NCBI GenBank assembly: GCA_910575775.1
Contig: CAJTEY010000015.1
Location: 28,026-92,025, forward strand
Source of the DNA: Lachnospiraceae bacterium
GTDB taxonomy: Bacteria; Bacillota; Clostridia; Lachnospirales; Lachnospiraceae
DNA: 64,000 bases
Direction of reading: 5' to 3'
How positions within the stretch are numbered: position 1 is the first letter of the stretch; each line of letters opens with the position of its first letter. Of this stretch, positions 8,963 to 17,580 are shown one piece after another. A model generated the notes under the pieces. It was given only the letters and a program-made list of their open reading frames with translations, was not told the DNA's origin and searched no databases. The position numbers were made by a program, and so were the translations under genes.

Positions 8963-10746
8963 CTATAATCCTGCATCACCATCTGAAGTTCCTCGCGGCC
9001 CCGGTATACATTGATGTCAGGATAATAGATCACATGGATGACGATGGCGCTGCTGCCGCCGTTGTAAAGCCTGTCAGCCTCCTCCTGCCCGAAATGGGCG
9101 GACAAAAAGGCATGCCACCGCTCCAGATCCCCAAAGTACATCATATCGTATTCCCGTCCGGCCTCATCGGCCACCCGGTATTTTCCTACATTTCTATTTT
9201 TCCCCAGAATCCGCCCCCGGCATACCCTAACATTCTTCTGGGCGAAGACCGGCTTGGGGTTACCGTTGCCAAAAGGCTCTAAAAGGGAGAGCTGCCTGAC
9301 AAGTTCCGGGGTCACATAGGACATAGGCATAGGCACATCGATATGTATGACTTCCACAAGATCCTCTTCATTCAAGCCGCTGTGGGCATTCAGAAAGGCC
9401 CGGAACGTTTCCACATTCTCCTCCGGCATAGATACCCCCGCCGCCATCTTGTGACCGCCGTACTTCGTATACAGCTCCCTGCACTCACTCATCCTGTCGT
9501 ACATGTGGTAAGCTTCAATGGAGCGTCCAGAACCCTTCACGCCCTCCTCGCTGCGTGTCAGGACAAAGACCGGCCTGTGATAGCGCTCCCTGACCCGCCC
9601 GGCAATAATCCCCGCAAGGCTCTCGTGACAGTCCGGCAGAAAGACCACCAGCACTTTGTCATCCCGGATCGATGTGTTTTCAATCTGTTCCATCGCCTGC
9701 GCCGTCCCGAGCAGTGTCATCTCCTTCCGGCTGTCATTTAATGCCTTCAGCTCCCCTGCAATGGTGACGGCCTGCGCCTGATCCTTCGTCCGAAACATGG
9801 AAAGGGCCCGTTCCGCCGTGTCCAGCCTTCCCGTTGCATTCAGGCATGGCCCCAGTACAAATCCGATGTGATACCCTGTCAGCCTCTTCTCCGTCAGCTC
9901 ATTCACCGTGAGCAGGGCGCGCATCCCCGGATTCTCCGACCGCTCAATCTGCCGCAGTCCGTATCTGACCAGAATGCGGTTCTCATCGGTCAGTTCCATC
10001 ACATCCCCCACTGTGGCAAACCCGGCAAAAGCCAGAAGTTCCTGTAGAAGAGCCCGGGCTTCCCCATCTGCCAAAGCTCCCGCCTCCGCCATTTTCTCAA
10101 GGTAGATCTCCATTAGTTTATATGCCACCACCGCGCCGCAGATGCCCTTATAGGGATAAAGACAGCCGCTCTGCTTCGGATCTGTCACCGCATCCGCCGG
10201 GGGCATCGTCTCCACGCGGCCCTCGTCCGCCTGCACCTCGTAGGGCACCTCATGGTGGTCGGTCACGATCACCGTCATGCCAAGCTTCTTCGCCAGGGCG
10301 ATCTGTGACAATGCCGCAATGCCGTTGTCACAGGTAAGAATCGTATCCACGCCCTCCCCGGCGGCCTCCTCGATCAGCCGGTCATTCAGCCCATAGCCGT
10401 CCTGAATCCTGTGGGGAATCACCACAGATACCGCCGCGCCGCACCGTTCCAGACAGGCCGTTAAGATATAGGAAGCGCAGACACCGTCGATATCATAATC
10501 CCCGATCACCCGGATCTCCTTCTTCTCCCTCGTCTTTTCGCAGAGAATATCCGCCGCCTTCCCGGCATCTTTTAAGAGGTAAGGGTCATACAGATCCGCC
10601 ATTGTGCCGTGAAGAAACTTCTCAATAGCTTCCTCACCCTCCACATCCCTGTTGCGTATGATTCTGGCAATCACCGGATCAATCCCAAACCTTTTCCCTA
10701 TCCCATCAAAATCCGCCTTCTTTGCGGACACCATCCATTTCGCCAT
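8956..10746 (-). CDS. recJ: Single-stranded-DNA-specific exonuclease RecJ
   Basis: 5'-3' single-strand exonuclease of recombination and mismatch repair (DHH superfamily). Motifs: VIGDYDIDGVCASYIL (DHH motif I, about residue 80), TCDNGIAA, VIVTDHHEVP (motif III DHH, about 160) and the DHHA1 domain with GGHKMAAGVSMP (about 455), followed by an OB-fold end. 596 residues. The start ATG at 10746 has no strong Shine-Dalgarno, so a slightly different start is possible. The stop codon lies inside the direct repeat described at 8819-8962. Confidence 0.95.
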   Translation of the reverse strand: MAKWMVSAKKADFDGIGKRFGIDPVIARIIRNRDVEGEEAIEKFLHGTMADLYDPYLLKDAGKAADILCEKTREKKEIRVIGDYDIDGVCASYILTACLERCGAAVSVVIPHRIQDGYGLNDRLIEEAAGEGVDTILTCDNGIAALSQIALAKKLGMTVIVTDHHEVPYEVQADEGRVETMPPADAVTDPKQSGCLYPYKGICGAVVAYKLMEIYLEKMAEAGALADGEARALLQELLAFAGFATVGDVMELTDENRILVRYGLRQIERSENPGMRALLTVNELTEKRLTGYHIGFVLGPCLNATGRLDTAERALSMFRTKDQAQAVTIAGELKALNDSRKEMTLLGTAQAMEQIENTSIRDDKVLVVFLPDCHESLAGIIAGRVRERYHRPVFVLTRSEEGVKGSGRSIEAYHMYDRMSECRELYTKYGGHKMAAGVSMPEENVETFRAFLNAHSGLNEEDLVEVIHIDVPMPMSYVTPELVRQLSLLEPFGNGNPKPVFAQKNVRVCRGRILGKNRNVGKYRVADEAGREYDMMYFGDLERWHAFLSAHFGQEEADRLYNGGSSAIVIHVIYYPDINVYRGREELQMVMQDYSA

Positions 10747-10945
10747 ACAAAATCACTGTCAGACTGCGCTGATCCGGAAAATACTGCGCATTCCTCCTGG
10801 ATCATCTACGCTGCCGCACCTTTCTATAGAATAAGAAATACCCTCCGAAAAAGTCACAACCTATTGTAACATTTCCAGAGGGTAATTTATAGTACTTTGT
10901 TCAACCGCTCGGCCCTGCAGATGATGGGCGTGCAAAACTGCTCTC

Positions 10946-13210
10946 CTACTTTGCAGCCTTCTTCACCAGCTTCGTGCGGAACACATACCAGAGCGCACCT
11001 GTCAGACAGATGGAAGAATAGGTACCGCATATAATACCAGCCATCAGAGGCAGCGCGAACTCACGGATGGAAGAAACACCGAACACTTCCAGCGCAGCCA
11101 CCATAAAGAAGGTGGTCAGGGAAGTAAAGATACTTCTCGTGAGCGTCTGGGTAATACTTCTGTTGACCATCTCGTCCAGCCCTTCTTTGCTCCGCATTTC
11201 ACGCAGATTCTCACGCACACGGTCAAAAATAACGATGGTGGCATTGATGGAGTAACCGACAATCGTCAGCATACACGCGATAAAGGTATTGCCCACCGAC
11301 ACCCTCACGATCGCGTAGAACGCCAGCACCACAAGCACGTCATGCAGCAGTGCGATCACAGAACTTGCACCGAAGCGGATGTCCTTAAAGCGGAACCAGA
11401 TATACAGAAGCATCAGCACCGTGGACACCAGAATCGCCTTGATTGCGCCGGACTGCATTTCGGAGCTGATCGTCGCGCTGATGGTCTCCGCCGTGATGCT
11501 GTTCTCGTCCACGCCGAAGTTGCTCACCATTACCTCATTGAAAGCTTCTCTCTCCTGCACGTTCAACGTTCTTGTCTTGATAATAATATCGTTGGAACCG
11601 GCCACCTTCGTGCTCATCACGTTGCCGTCCCCGGTGATCTTCTCAATATGAGGAACGATCTGCGCGTCGATCTCCTCAATGCTCATATCCTCGTTAAGTG
11701 TCATGGTTGTGGACGTGCCGCCCACGAAATCCAGACTGTAATTCATCGTCATGCCAATGCTCGACTTATTGATGCCCATAGCGACAAATCCTGCCAGAAT
11801 CACGGCGATGGAAATACCGAAGAACACATATCTTCTGGAGAGGAAGTTGATGGTCTTTCTCTCCTTCGCCACACCGTAAGCTTTCTCGCTCTGGATGCCC
11901 AGCGCATAGAAAATATTCACTAAGAACTTGGTCACCACAAGCGCCGTGAACATGGAAAGGACGATACCTAACATCAAAGTGATGGAGAATCCCTTGATCG
12001 TGCCGCTTCCCATAAAGTAGAGCACCAGACCCGCAATCAATGTGGTGATATTGCCGTCCAGAATCGCGGATAAGGCCTTCTGGAAACCAATTTTAATCGC
12101 ATTCTGCACACTCTTGCCTGCCGCAATCTCCTCGCGGATACGGGCAAAGATAATCACGTTCGCATCCACCGCCATACCGACAGTCAGGATAATACCCGCA
12201 ATGCCGGGCAGGGTCAAAGTCACCTCAAAGGCAAACATCAGAATGACCAGAAGCTCCGTATACAGGCACAGCGCCAGAGACGCCGCAAAACCGGCCACAT
12301 AGTATACCGCAATCATAAAGATTACCACGAGCGCGAAACCGACTGCCGCCGCTGTCAGACTGGTCTGGATCGCCGCCGAACCGAGCTGTGCGCCCACCAC
12401 GTTGGAACGAAGCTCCTCCAGCTCCAGCTTCAGTCCGCCGATACGGATGGTGGAAGCAAGCTGTTCTGCCTCCGCCGCCGTGCTCTGTCCCGTGATGACT
12501 GCATTGCCGTCCGTGATGGCCGCCTGTACATTGGGCACGCTCACAAACTCGCCGTCATAGTAAATCGCAATGGTCTCACCGTTCTCAAAGGCCTTGGTCG
12601 TTGCATCCGCAAATGCCTGTCTGCCCGCCTCATTAAAGGAAAGGGAAACCACGTTTTCCAGATTCCCCATAGAGTCCTGCTGAGCTCTCGCCTGGGCGCC
12701 GTCCACCTCCGTGCCGGTAAGCACGATGGAACCGTCCGCCTCCAGTTCTTCCAAAGTTTTGTTCAACTGGTACTGTGGAACCATATTACCTTCTGCGTCC
12801 ACACCGTATCCCATGTCATAGTTGTTGTTGCCCTCGCTGTCCGTCTGGGCAATAAAGTAGAGACTGCCGGGCTTGCCAAGCTCCTCCAGAATCGCATTGG
12901 CGTCAGTGACACCGGGAATCTCGATATTGATTCGGTCGGTTCCCTCCTGGTACACCTGTGCCTCTGTGCTGTAACCGTCCACACGCTGCTGCAGCTTGTA
13001 GATGGTATCGCTCATGTCCTCCGCGCTGGGGTCTTCGTCCCCTACCACCTGATAGGTGATACTGACGCCGCCCGCCAGATCCAGTCCCAGCTTAATGCTC
13101 TCCGCCGCGCCCGACTTGTCCGAGCCGACGCCGAAAACTGCCGTGTATCCCAACAGTCCCAAAATCAGCACATAGACGATCAGACTGACAACCGCTCTGC
13201 TCTTTTTCAT
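10946..13210 (-). CDS. secDF: Fused protein translocase subunit SecDF
   Basis: Membrane protein that uses the proton gradient to finish Sec-dependent export. One chain carries SecD and SecF: SecD N-terminal helix (AVVSLIVYVLILGLLGYTA), the periplasmic P1 region with LGLDLAGGVSITYQV and IEIPGV, five further helices including GMAVDANVIIFARIREE, then the SecF part from about residue 460 (YVFFGISIAVILAGFV, YSLDFVGGTSTTM, GYSINATIVIFDRVREN). I start at the ATG at 13210, 6 bases after AAAGGAG; an in-frame ATG at 13231 lies before that site. 754 residues. It lies beside the SCIFF genes, as in many Clostridia. Confidence 0.95.
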   Translation of the reverse strand: MKKSRAVVSLIVYVLILGLLGYTAVFGVGSDKSGAAESIKLGLDLAGGVSITYQVVGDEDPSAEDMSDTIYKLQQRVDGYSTEAQVYQEGTDRINIEIPGVTDANAILEELGKPGSLYFIAQTDSEGNNNYDMGYGVDAEGNMVPQYQLNKTLEELEADGSIVLTGTEVDGAQARAQQDSMGNLENVVSLSFNEAGRQAFADATTKAFENGETIAIYYDGEFVSVPNVQAAITDGNAVITGQSTAAEAEQLASTIRIGGLKLELEELRSNVVGAQLGSAAIQTSLTAAAVGFALVVIFMIAVYYVAGFAASLALCLYTELLVILMFAFEVTLTLPGIAGIILTVGMAVDANVIIFARIREEIAAGKSVQNAIKIGFQKALSAILDGNITTLIAGLVLYFMGSGTIKGFSITLMLGIVLSMFTALVVTKFLVNIFYALGIQSEKAYGVAKERKTINFLSRRYVFFGISIAVILAGFVAMGINKSSIGMTMNYSLDFVGGTSTTMTLNEDMSIEEIDAQIVPHIEKITGDGNVMSTKVAGSNDIIIKTRTLNVQEREAFNEVMVSNFGVDENSITAETISATISSEMQSGAIKAILVSTVLMLLYIWFRFKDIRFGASSVIALLHDVLVVLAFYAIVRVSVGNTFIACMLTIVGYSINATIVIFDRVRENLREMRSKEGLDEMVNRSITQTLTRSIFTSLTTFFMVAALEVFGVSSIREFALPLMAGIICGTYSSICLTGALWYVFRTKLVKKAAK

Positions 13211-13262
13211 TTCTAACTCTCCTTTGTCCATAATTCGAAAAACGCAACTGTGTTAATCATTT

Positions 13263-13283
13263 AAGGAGAATGCGAAGCATTCT
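13263..13283. repeat. Hairpin GAGAATGC-loop-GCATTCTC
   Basis: An 8-base-pair perfect stem with a GAA loop, between secDF and scfB. The arms share GAGAATGC with the hairpin at 2401-2426. Two imperfect stems follow at about 13284-13325, the last overlapping the end of scfB. No T-tract follows, so it is not a standard terminator. Confidence 0.55.
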
Positions 13284-13304
13284 CAGAGTTTGCCGCAGGC
13301 ATAC

Positions 13305-14708
13305 TCAATCATCGCTGCCGAGCAATGATTCCTTATCGGCAAGCGCCGCTTTTATCATAATCGCACACTCGACACGCTTCCTCTGGAGTTCGCACCCCAG
13401 CTCGTAAGAACCGTTCACGTCGCCGCTCTCATGGTAGGCGTTAGCCGCGCAGCCGCCGCTGCAATAAAATTTCGCGAAGCAATCCCTGCACTCCTTCTTC
13501 GCGTAGACATTGCACGCTTTAAACTGATCCCGCAGATCCTCCCGGACAATCCCTTCTTCCACATTTCCCATGAGAAATTCTTCCTGCCCCACAAACTGAT
13601 GACAGGGATAAAAATCTCCCCAGGGGGTCACCGCAAGATACTCCGTACCCGACCCACAGCCCGACAATCTCTTTGCCACGCAAGGGCCACCTTCTAAATC
13701 TATCATAAAATGAAAGAATTGAAAACCCTTTCCTTCCTTTTTTCTTCTAATATATTCCTGCGCCAGCCTGTCGTACTCTGCAAGGAGCTTCGGCACATCC
13801 TCCATGCGCAGCGCGTAATCCTCCGTTTTATCCGCTACCACAGGCTCCACGGAGATCTGTTCAAAGCCCTCGTCCGCCAGATGCAGCACATCCTTGGAAA
13901 AGTCCGTGTTGTTGTGGGTGTAGGTGCCCCGCACATAGTAGTTCATCTGGTTTCTGCTCTCGGCCGCCTTCTTGTATTTGGGGAGGATCTCGTCGTAGCT
14001 GCCCTGTCCTCCGCGGTGAGGCCGCATCAGATCATGGATTTCCTTTCTGCCATCTATACTTAAAACAAGATTTGACATTTCTCTGTTGGCAAATTCCAGA
14101 ATTTCTCTGTCTAACAGCACGCCGTTGGTGGTCAGGGTAAAGCGGAATTTTTTGTGGTATGGCTCCTCAAGAGATCTGCCGTAAGCCACCAGATCTTTCA
14201 CCACCTGCCAGTTCATAAGCGGCTCCCCGCCGAAGAAATCAACTTCCAGATTCACCCGGCTGCCGGAATTGGCCACGAGAAAGTCCAGCGCCTTCTTGCC
14301 CACTTCCAGACTCATCAGCGCGCGCCTTCCGTGGTATTCTCCCTCTCCTGCAAAGCAGTATCTGCAGGCCAGATTACAGTCGTGGGCGATATGCAGGCAG
14401 AGCGCCTTGACAACGGTTTCTCTGTTCTTAAAAGTGTCTATGTAATTCTCGTAAATATCCTCGGCAAAAAGCTGTCCCTGTTCTTTCAGATACAGGATCT
14501 CCTCCACCGTCTCCTCCGCCTCGGACATCTCCACAGCCAACTCCTCTGCCACCGTGCGGGCAATTTTCTCCCGCGCCTCCGTTCCCTGCCGGAGAAGCCG
14601 TTCCACAATCGGGACGGAATCGTAGGCTGTCTTGTCCATCACATGGACACTGCCGCTGTTTACGTCCATCACAATATGGTAACCGTTGCTTATATACTGA
14701 TGTATCAC
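13305..14708 (-). CDS. scfB: Radical SAM/SPASM SCIFF peptide maturase (thioether-forming)
   Basis: Installs Cys-to-Thr type thioether bridges in the SCIFF precursor peptide. The N-terminal part (IHQYISNGYHIVMDVNSGSVHVMD) is a RiPP-recognition-like domain; the radical SAM cluster is CNLACRYC (about residue 112), followed by FFGGEPLMNW. The SPASM domain carries auxiliary-cluster cysteines in CGSGTEYLAVTPWG, CNVYAKKECRDCFAKFYC and SGGCAAN. I start at the GTG at 14708 because GGCAGGAG lies 7 bases ahead and the product then begins as in the family; the frame is open to 14777. 467 residues. scfA lies 175 bases upstream. Confidence 0.93.
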   Translation of the reverse strand: MIHQYISNGYHIVMDVNSGSVHVMDKTAYDSVPIVERLLRQGTEAREKIARTVAEELAVEMSEAEETVEEILYLKEQGQLFAEDIYENYIDTFKNRETVVKALCLHIAHDCNLACRYCFAGEGEYHGRRALMSLEVGKKALDFLVANSGSRVNLEVDFFGGEPLMNWQVVKDLVAYGRSLEEPYHKKFRFTLTTNGVLLDREILEFANREMSNLVLSIDGRKEIHDLMRPHRGGQGSYDEILPKYKKAAESRNQMNYYVRGTYTHNNTDFSKDVLHLADEGFEQISVEPVVADKTEDYALRMEDVPKLLAEYDRLAQEYIRRKKEGKGFQFFHFMIDLEGGPCVAKRLSGCGSGTEYLAVTPWGDFYPCHQFVGQEEFLMGNVEEGIVREDLRDQFKACNVYAKKECRDCFAKFYCSGGCAANAYHESGDVNGSYELGCELQRKRVECAIMIKAALADKESLLGSDD

Positions 14709-14797
14709 AATTTTTCTCCTGCCTTCTATCCCTGCTTGTCCTGTCGCGCCTGTCATACAGCCATCCGCTTGGGCCAAACAGTTGATTAACGTACAAG

Positions 14798-14828
14798 CAG
14801 ACCCGTCATGCGCCGCATGCCGGGCCTG
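14798..14828. promoter_or_regulatory. Hairpin between scfA and scfB
   Basis: The near-perfect stem CAGaCCCGtCATGC / GCATGcCGGGcCTG with a 3-base loop lies in the 175-base gap after the peptide gene. There is no T-run after it in the minus-strand direction, so it more likely stabilises or processes the scfA mRNA than ends it. A partial read-through role, giving more precursor than enzyme, is inference. Confidence 0.45.
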
Positions 14829-14883
14829 TCTTTTTCTGATCTTTTCTTCTGACTCAAAACGTTTGCGCGAATGCGTCCTGTGA

Positions 14884-15027
14884 TTATCTCGCCTTCTCGC
14901 AGCTCTGGTTTCCTACCGTGCAGGAAGTCTTACATGCAGACTGGCAGGAGGTCTGGCACTCGCCGCAGCCGCCCTTCTTCATGGACTCCTTCAGATCTCT
15001 GGTAGATAACGTCTTAATATGTTTCAT
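14884..15027 (-). CDS. scfA: SCIFF peptide precursor (six cysteines in forty-five)
   Basis: 47-residue ribosomal peptide that is the substrate of ScfB. The leader MKHIKTLSTRDLKESMKKGG is followed by a core with six cysteines (CGECQTSC, ACKTSC, then SC near the end) and Thr residues next to the Cys positions, exactly the SCIFF pattern. I start at the ATG at 15027, 6 bases after AAGGAGG, not at the upstream in-frame ATG at 15105. SCIFF peptides are nearly universal in Clostridia; the function of the mature product is unknown. Confidence 0.95.
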   Translation of the reverse strand: MKHIKTLSTRDLKESMKKGGCGECQTSCQSACKTSCTVGNQSCEKAR

Positions 15028-15152
15028 CGGTATGCCCTCCTTATGTATAGACTTGCTCATAACTTTAGACAGTATAGCACAAAACTTTTCGCCCGTCAAA
15101 TTCATGCCGGCATGATTTACCGGTCAGACGAAGGTCTGGCTGAACTGGTGGG

Positions 15153-15527
15153 TCAGCTCACCATCCCGCCGAGCATGCCGCTGCCGGCGCAGAGGAAGAA
15201 TACCGTCATCATATTTCCCGCGATATCCTCCACCCCTTTGTTGACCACCAGGGATACAGCCACCAGAATGCCAAAATACAGCGCGCCCATGACTAGCCCC
15301 CACAAAAACTTCCTGTGTTTCTCCTTCTTTCCCGCAAGCAGACCTGCCAGGAAGGTGACAATAATATACACTGCGATGATGCAGACGGAAACCACCTTCT
15401 CGGACAGGCCGAAGCGGTACAGCATAAACGCAAGCAAAAGCAGCAGACCCGCCGTCAGAATATAAGCCCCGAGCATGCACTTAATCATAAAGACGGCCTT
15501 TTCCATATAAAAATCCTTTTTACCCAT
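15153..15527 (-). CDS. TIGR04086-type small membrane protein
   Basis: 124-residue protein with four predicted transmembrane helices (VFMIKCMLGAYILTAGLLLL, VVSVCIIAVYIIVTFLAGLL, WGLVMGALYFGILVAVSL, NMMTVFFLCAGSGMLGGM). The pattern and its place next to scfA and secDF match the TIGR04086 family, known only as a clostridial membrane protein beside SCIFF genes. Strong RBS (AAGGGGG) before the ATG. No catalytic motif is visible. A role in handling or exporting the SCIFF product is a guess from position only. Confidence 0.75.
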   Translation of the reverse strand: MGKKDFYMEKAVFMIKCMLGAYILTAGLLLLLAFMLYRFGLSEKVVSVCIIAVYIIVTFLAGLLAGKKEKHRKFLWGLVMGALYFGILVAVSLVVNKGVEDIAGNMMTVFFLCAGSGMLGGMVS

Positions 15528-15588
15528 GATATCCCCCTTGTCCTTTTACCACTCTCTTTTAAATATGTATTCTCCGGCACATTAAAAC

Positions 15589-15617
15589 TTGACACTTTCT
15601 TATTCTTATACTAATAT
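15589..15617 (+). promoter_or_regulatory. Sigma-A promoter for the CorC/HlyC gene
   Basis: TTGACA (15589-15594), a 17-base spacer, then TAATAT (15612-15617). A perfect -35 and a good -10 lie about 35 bases before the TTG start of the plus-strand gene, with AAAGGAG between. Confidence 0.75.
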
Positions 15618-15652
15618 TTTTGATTATAGATATGGTAAAGGAGTGAAAATCA

Positions 15653-16945
15653 TTGGATACCACAGGTGTCATACAACTCGTCTCGCTGGGAGTGCTCGTA
15701 TTTTTATCAGCCTTTTTCTCCTCAGCCGAGACCGCCTTTTCAACCGTTAACCGGGTGCGGCTGCGCACTTTAGCCGAGGAAGGCCACAAAGGAGCCATCC
15801 GCGTGCTCGCCATTTTGGACCAGTACGGCAAAATGCTGAGCGCCATCCTGATCGGCAACAATATTGTCAATCTGTCCGCCTCCTCTGTGGCTACCACTTT
15901 CGCCATCAGTCTCTGGGGCAATAAGGCAGTGGGAATTGCCACCGGAGTTTTGACCTTCGTGGTTCTCATGTTCGGCGAAATCATCCCCAAAACCTGGGCC
16001 ATGCAGCGGGCCGAATTTATTTCCCTCATGTTCAGTCCCCTTATCCGCCTGCTGATGACGGTGCTTACGCCTGTTATCTTTCTGGTGGATATGCTCTCCA
16101 ACTGGATTCTCAAGCTGCTGCATATCAGCTCCGAGGGAAACAATTTCAGCATCACTGAGAAAGAGCTGAAAACCTATGTGGATGTAAGCCACGAAGGCGG
16201 CGTGATCGAGTCGGAGGAGCGGACGCTGATCTACAACGTGTTTGATTTCGGCGATACGGTTGCAAAAGACATTATGATTCCCCGTATCCAGATGACCACG
16301 GTTCCCTTAAGCGCTACATACCAGGAGCTGCTCTCCACGTTTCAGTCCTGCATGTTTACGCGCCTGCCCGTCTACGACGGGGATCCCGACCATATTATCG
16401 GCATCGTCAATATCAAAGATTTTATTCTGGTAAAAGACAAAGAAAAATTCAGCCTCAAGAAGATTCTCCGGGAGGCCTACTATACTTATGAGTATAAGAA
16501 CGTATCTGATCTGTTAATGGAAATCCGCGAAAAATCCAGCAGTATCGCCTTCGTCTTAAGCGAGTACGGCGCTACTGTGGGCATGATTACAATGGAAGAT
16601 ATCATTGAGGAGCTGGTCGGTGAAATCCGCGACGAATATGATGCGGATGAAGAAGAGCTGATTCAGGAAACGGAAGAAGGCCAATATCTGGTGGAGGGCG
16701 GCATGAAGTTAAACGACCTGAGCGATGCCCTGAATATCGCACTGGATTCCGAAGACTACGATTCCGTAGGCGGACTTATGATCGAAAAACTTGACCGCCT
16801 GCCCCAGGATCAGGAAACCATCTCCTTAGAGAACGGCATCACCCTGCAGGCATGCGGCATTAAAAATAACCATATCGTAAAAGTGCTGATTACCCTTCCT
16901 CCCGAAGACGAGCAAGAAGGGGAACAAGCTCCCGAGGAGTCCTGA
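15653..16945 (+). CDS. CorC/HlyC-family (CNNM) membrane protein with CBS pair
   Basis: Likely divalent-cation (Mg2+ type) transporter or efflux protein of the hemolysin-C/CorC family. N-terminal CNNM/DUF21 membrane domain with helices near residues 5-25, 60-80, 90-115 and 125-150 and the family motifs SAFFSSAETAFSTVNR and MFGEIIPKTWA. Two CBS domains follow (DIMIPRIQMTTVP, about 205-330), then a C-terminal CorC_HlyC domain (YLVEGGMKLNDLSDALNI). The TTG start is chosen for AAAGGAG 9 bases ahead. 430 residues. The last 56 bases overlap the convergent phosphatase gene. Confidence 0.9.
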   Translation: MDTTGVIQLVSLGVLVFLSAFFSSAETAFSTVNRVRLRTLAEEGHKGAIRVLAILDQYGKMLSAILIGNNIVNLSASSVATTFAISLWGNKAVGIATGVLTFVVLMFGEIIPKTWAMQRAEFISLMFSPLIRLLMTVLTPVIFLVDMLSNWILKLLHISSEGNNFSITEKELKTYVDVSHEGGVIESEERTLIYNVFDFGDTVAKDIMIPRIQMTTVPLSATYQELLSTFQSCMFTRLPVYDGDPDHIIGIVNIKDFILVKDKEKFSLKKILREAYYTYEYKNVSDLLMEIREKSSSIAFVLSEYGATVGMITMEDIIEELVGEIRDEYDADEEELIQETEEGQYLVEGGMKLNDLSDALNIALDSEDYDSVGGLMIEKLDRLPQDQETISLENGITLQACGIKNNHIVKVLITLPPEDEQEGEQAPEES

Positions 16946-17558
16946 TCATCATATGTTCCGGCGCTCCCTCGTCCCGAAGCTTTTCTTCGGTGCGAAACCC
17001 CCAGGTAACGCTGATACAGGGCAGCGAAGCATTTTTCGCCGTCTGGATATCCACCTCAGAATCTCCCACATAGACTGCATGGGAGGCGTCACATCCAAGT
17101 TCGCGAAGCGCCCGGTACACCGTATCGGGCGCAGGCTTTCTCTTCACTTCCTCACTTTCCCCGATGGATACCGAAATAAATTCCCCAAAATATTTTTTGC
17201 AGAGTTTCTTTACCGCACCGTCAAATTTATTGGAGACAACGGCCAGATGATATCCCTGCTCCTTTAATCCGGCAAGCATTTCCGGCACGCCCTCATAAGG
17301 ACCTGTCTTGTCCTCACAGTGCTCGGCATAGTGCGCTTTGAAAGCTGTCAAGGCTGCCTCATAGTCAGGATTTGCCACACCGTCTGGTATGCTGCGCTCC
17401 AGGAGCTTGGGCGCGCCGTTTCCCACAAAGGTTCGGATCTCCTCAATCGTATGCACGGGAAATCCAAACTTTTCCATCGCGTGATTGACGCTGTCTGTCA
17501 GATCCTCCAGTGTATCGAGGAGAGTTCCGTCCAAATCAAAGATAACTGTATCTGTCAT
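16890..17558 (-). CDS. HAD-family phosphatase, phosphoglycolate phosphatase-like
   Basis: Cytoplasmic haloacid-dehalogenase phosphatase. The nucleophile motif FDLDGTLLDT is at residues 8-17, VVSNKFDGAV is motif II, KRKPAPD carries the motif III lysine and VGDSEVDIQTAKNA is motif IV. The helical cap between motifs I and II is of the Gph/PGP type. 222 residues. The substrate cannot be read from the sequence; phosphoglycolate or pyrophosphate are usual for this subgroup. The 3' end overlaps the convergent CorC/HlyC gene by 56 bases, so mRNAs from the two would pair at their ends. Confidence 0.88.
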   Translation of the reverse strand: MTDTVIFDLDGTLLDTLEDLTDSVNHAMEKFGFPVHTIEEIRTFVGNGAPKLLERSIPDGVANPDYEAALTAFKAHYAEHCEDKTGPYEGVPEMLAGLKEQGYHLAVVSNKFDGAVKKLCKKYFGEFISVSIGESEEVKRKPAPDTVYRALRELGCDASHAVYVGDSEVDIQTAKNASLPCISVTWGFRTEEKLRDEGAPEHMMIRTPRELVPLLARLREEG

Positions 17559-17580
17559 GCCGCTTTCTTTCCTTCCTGTC

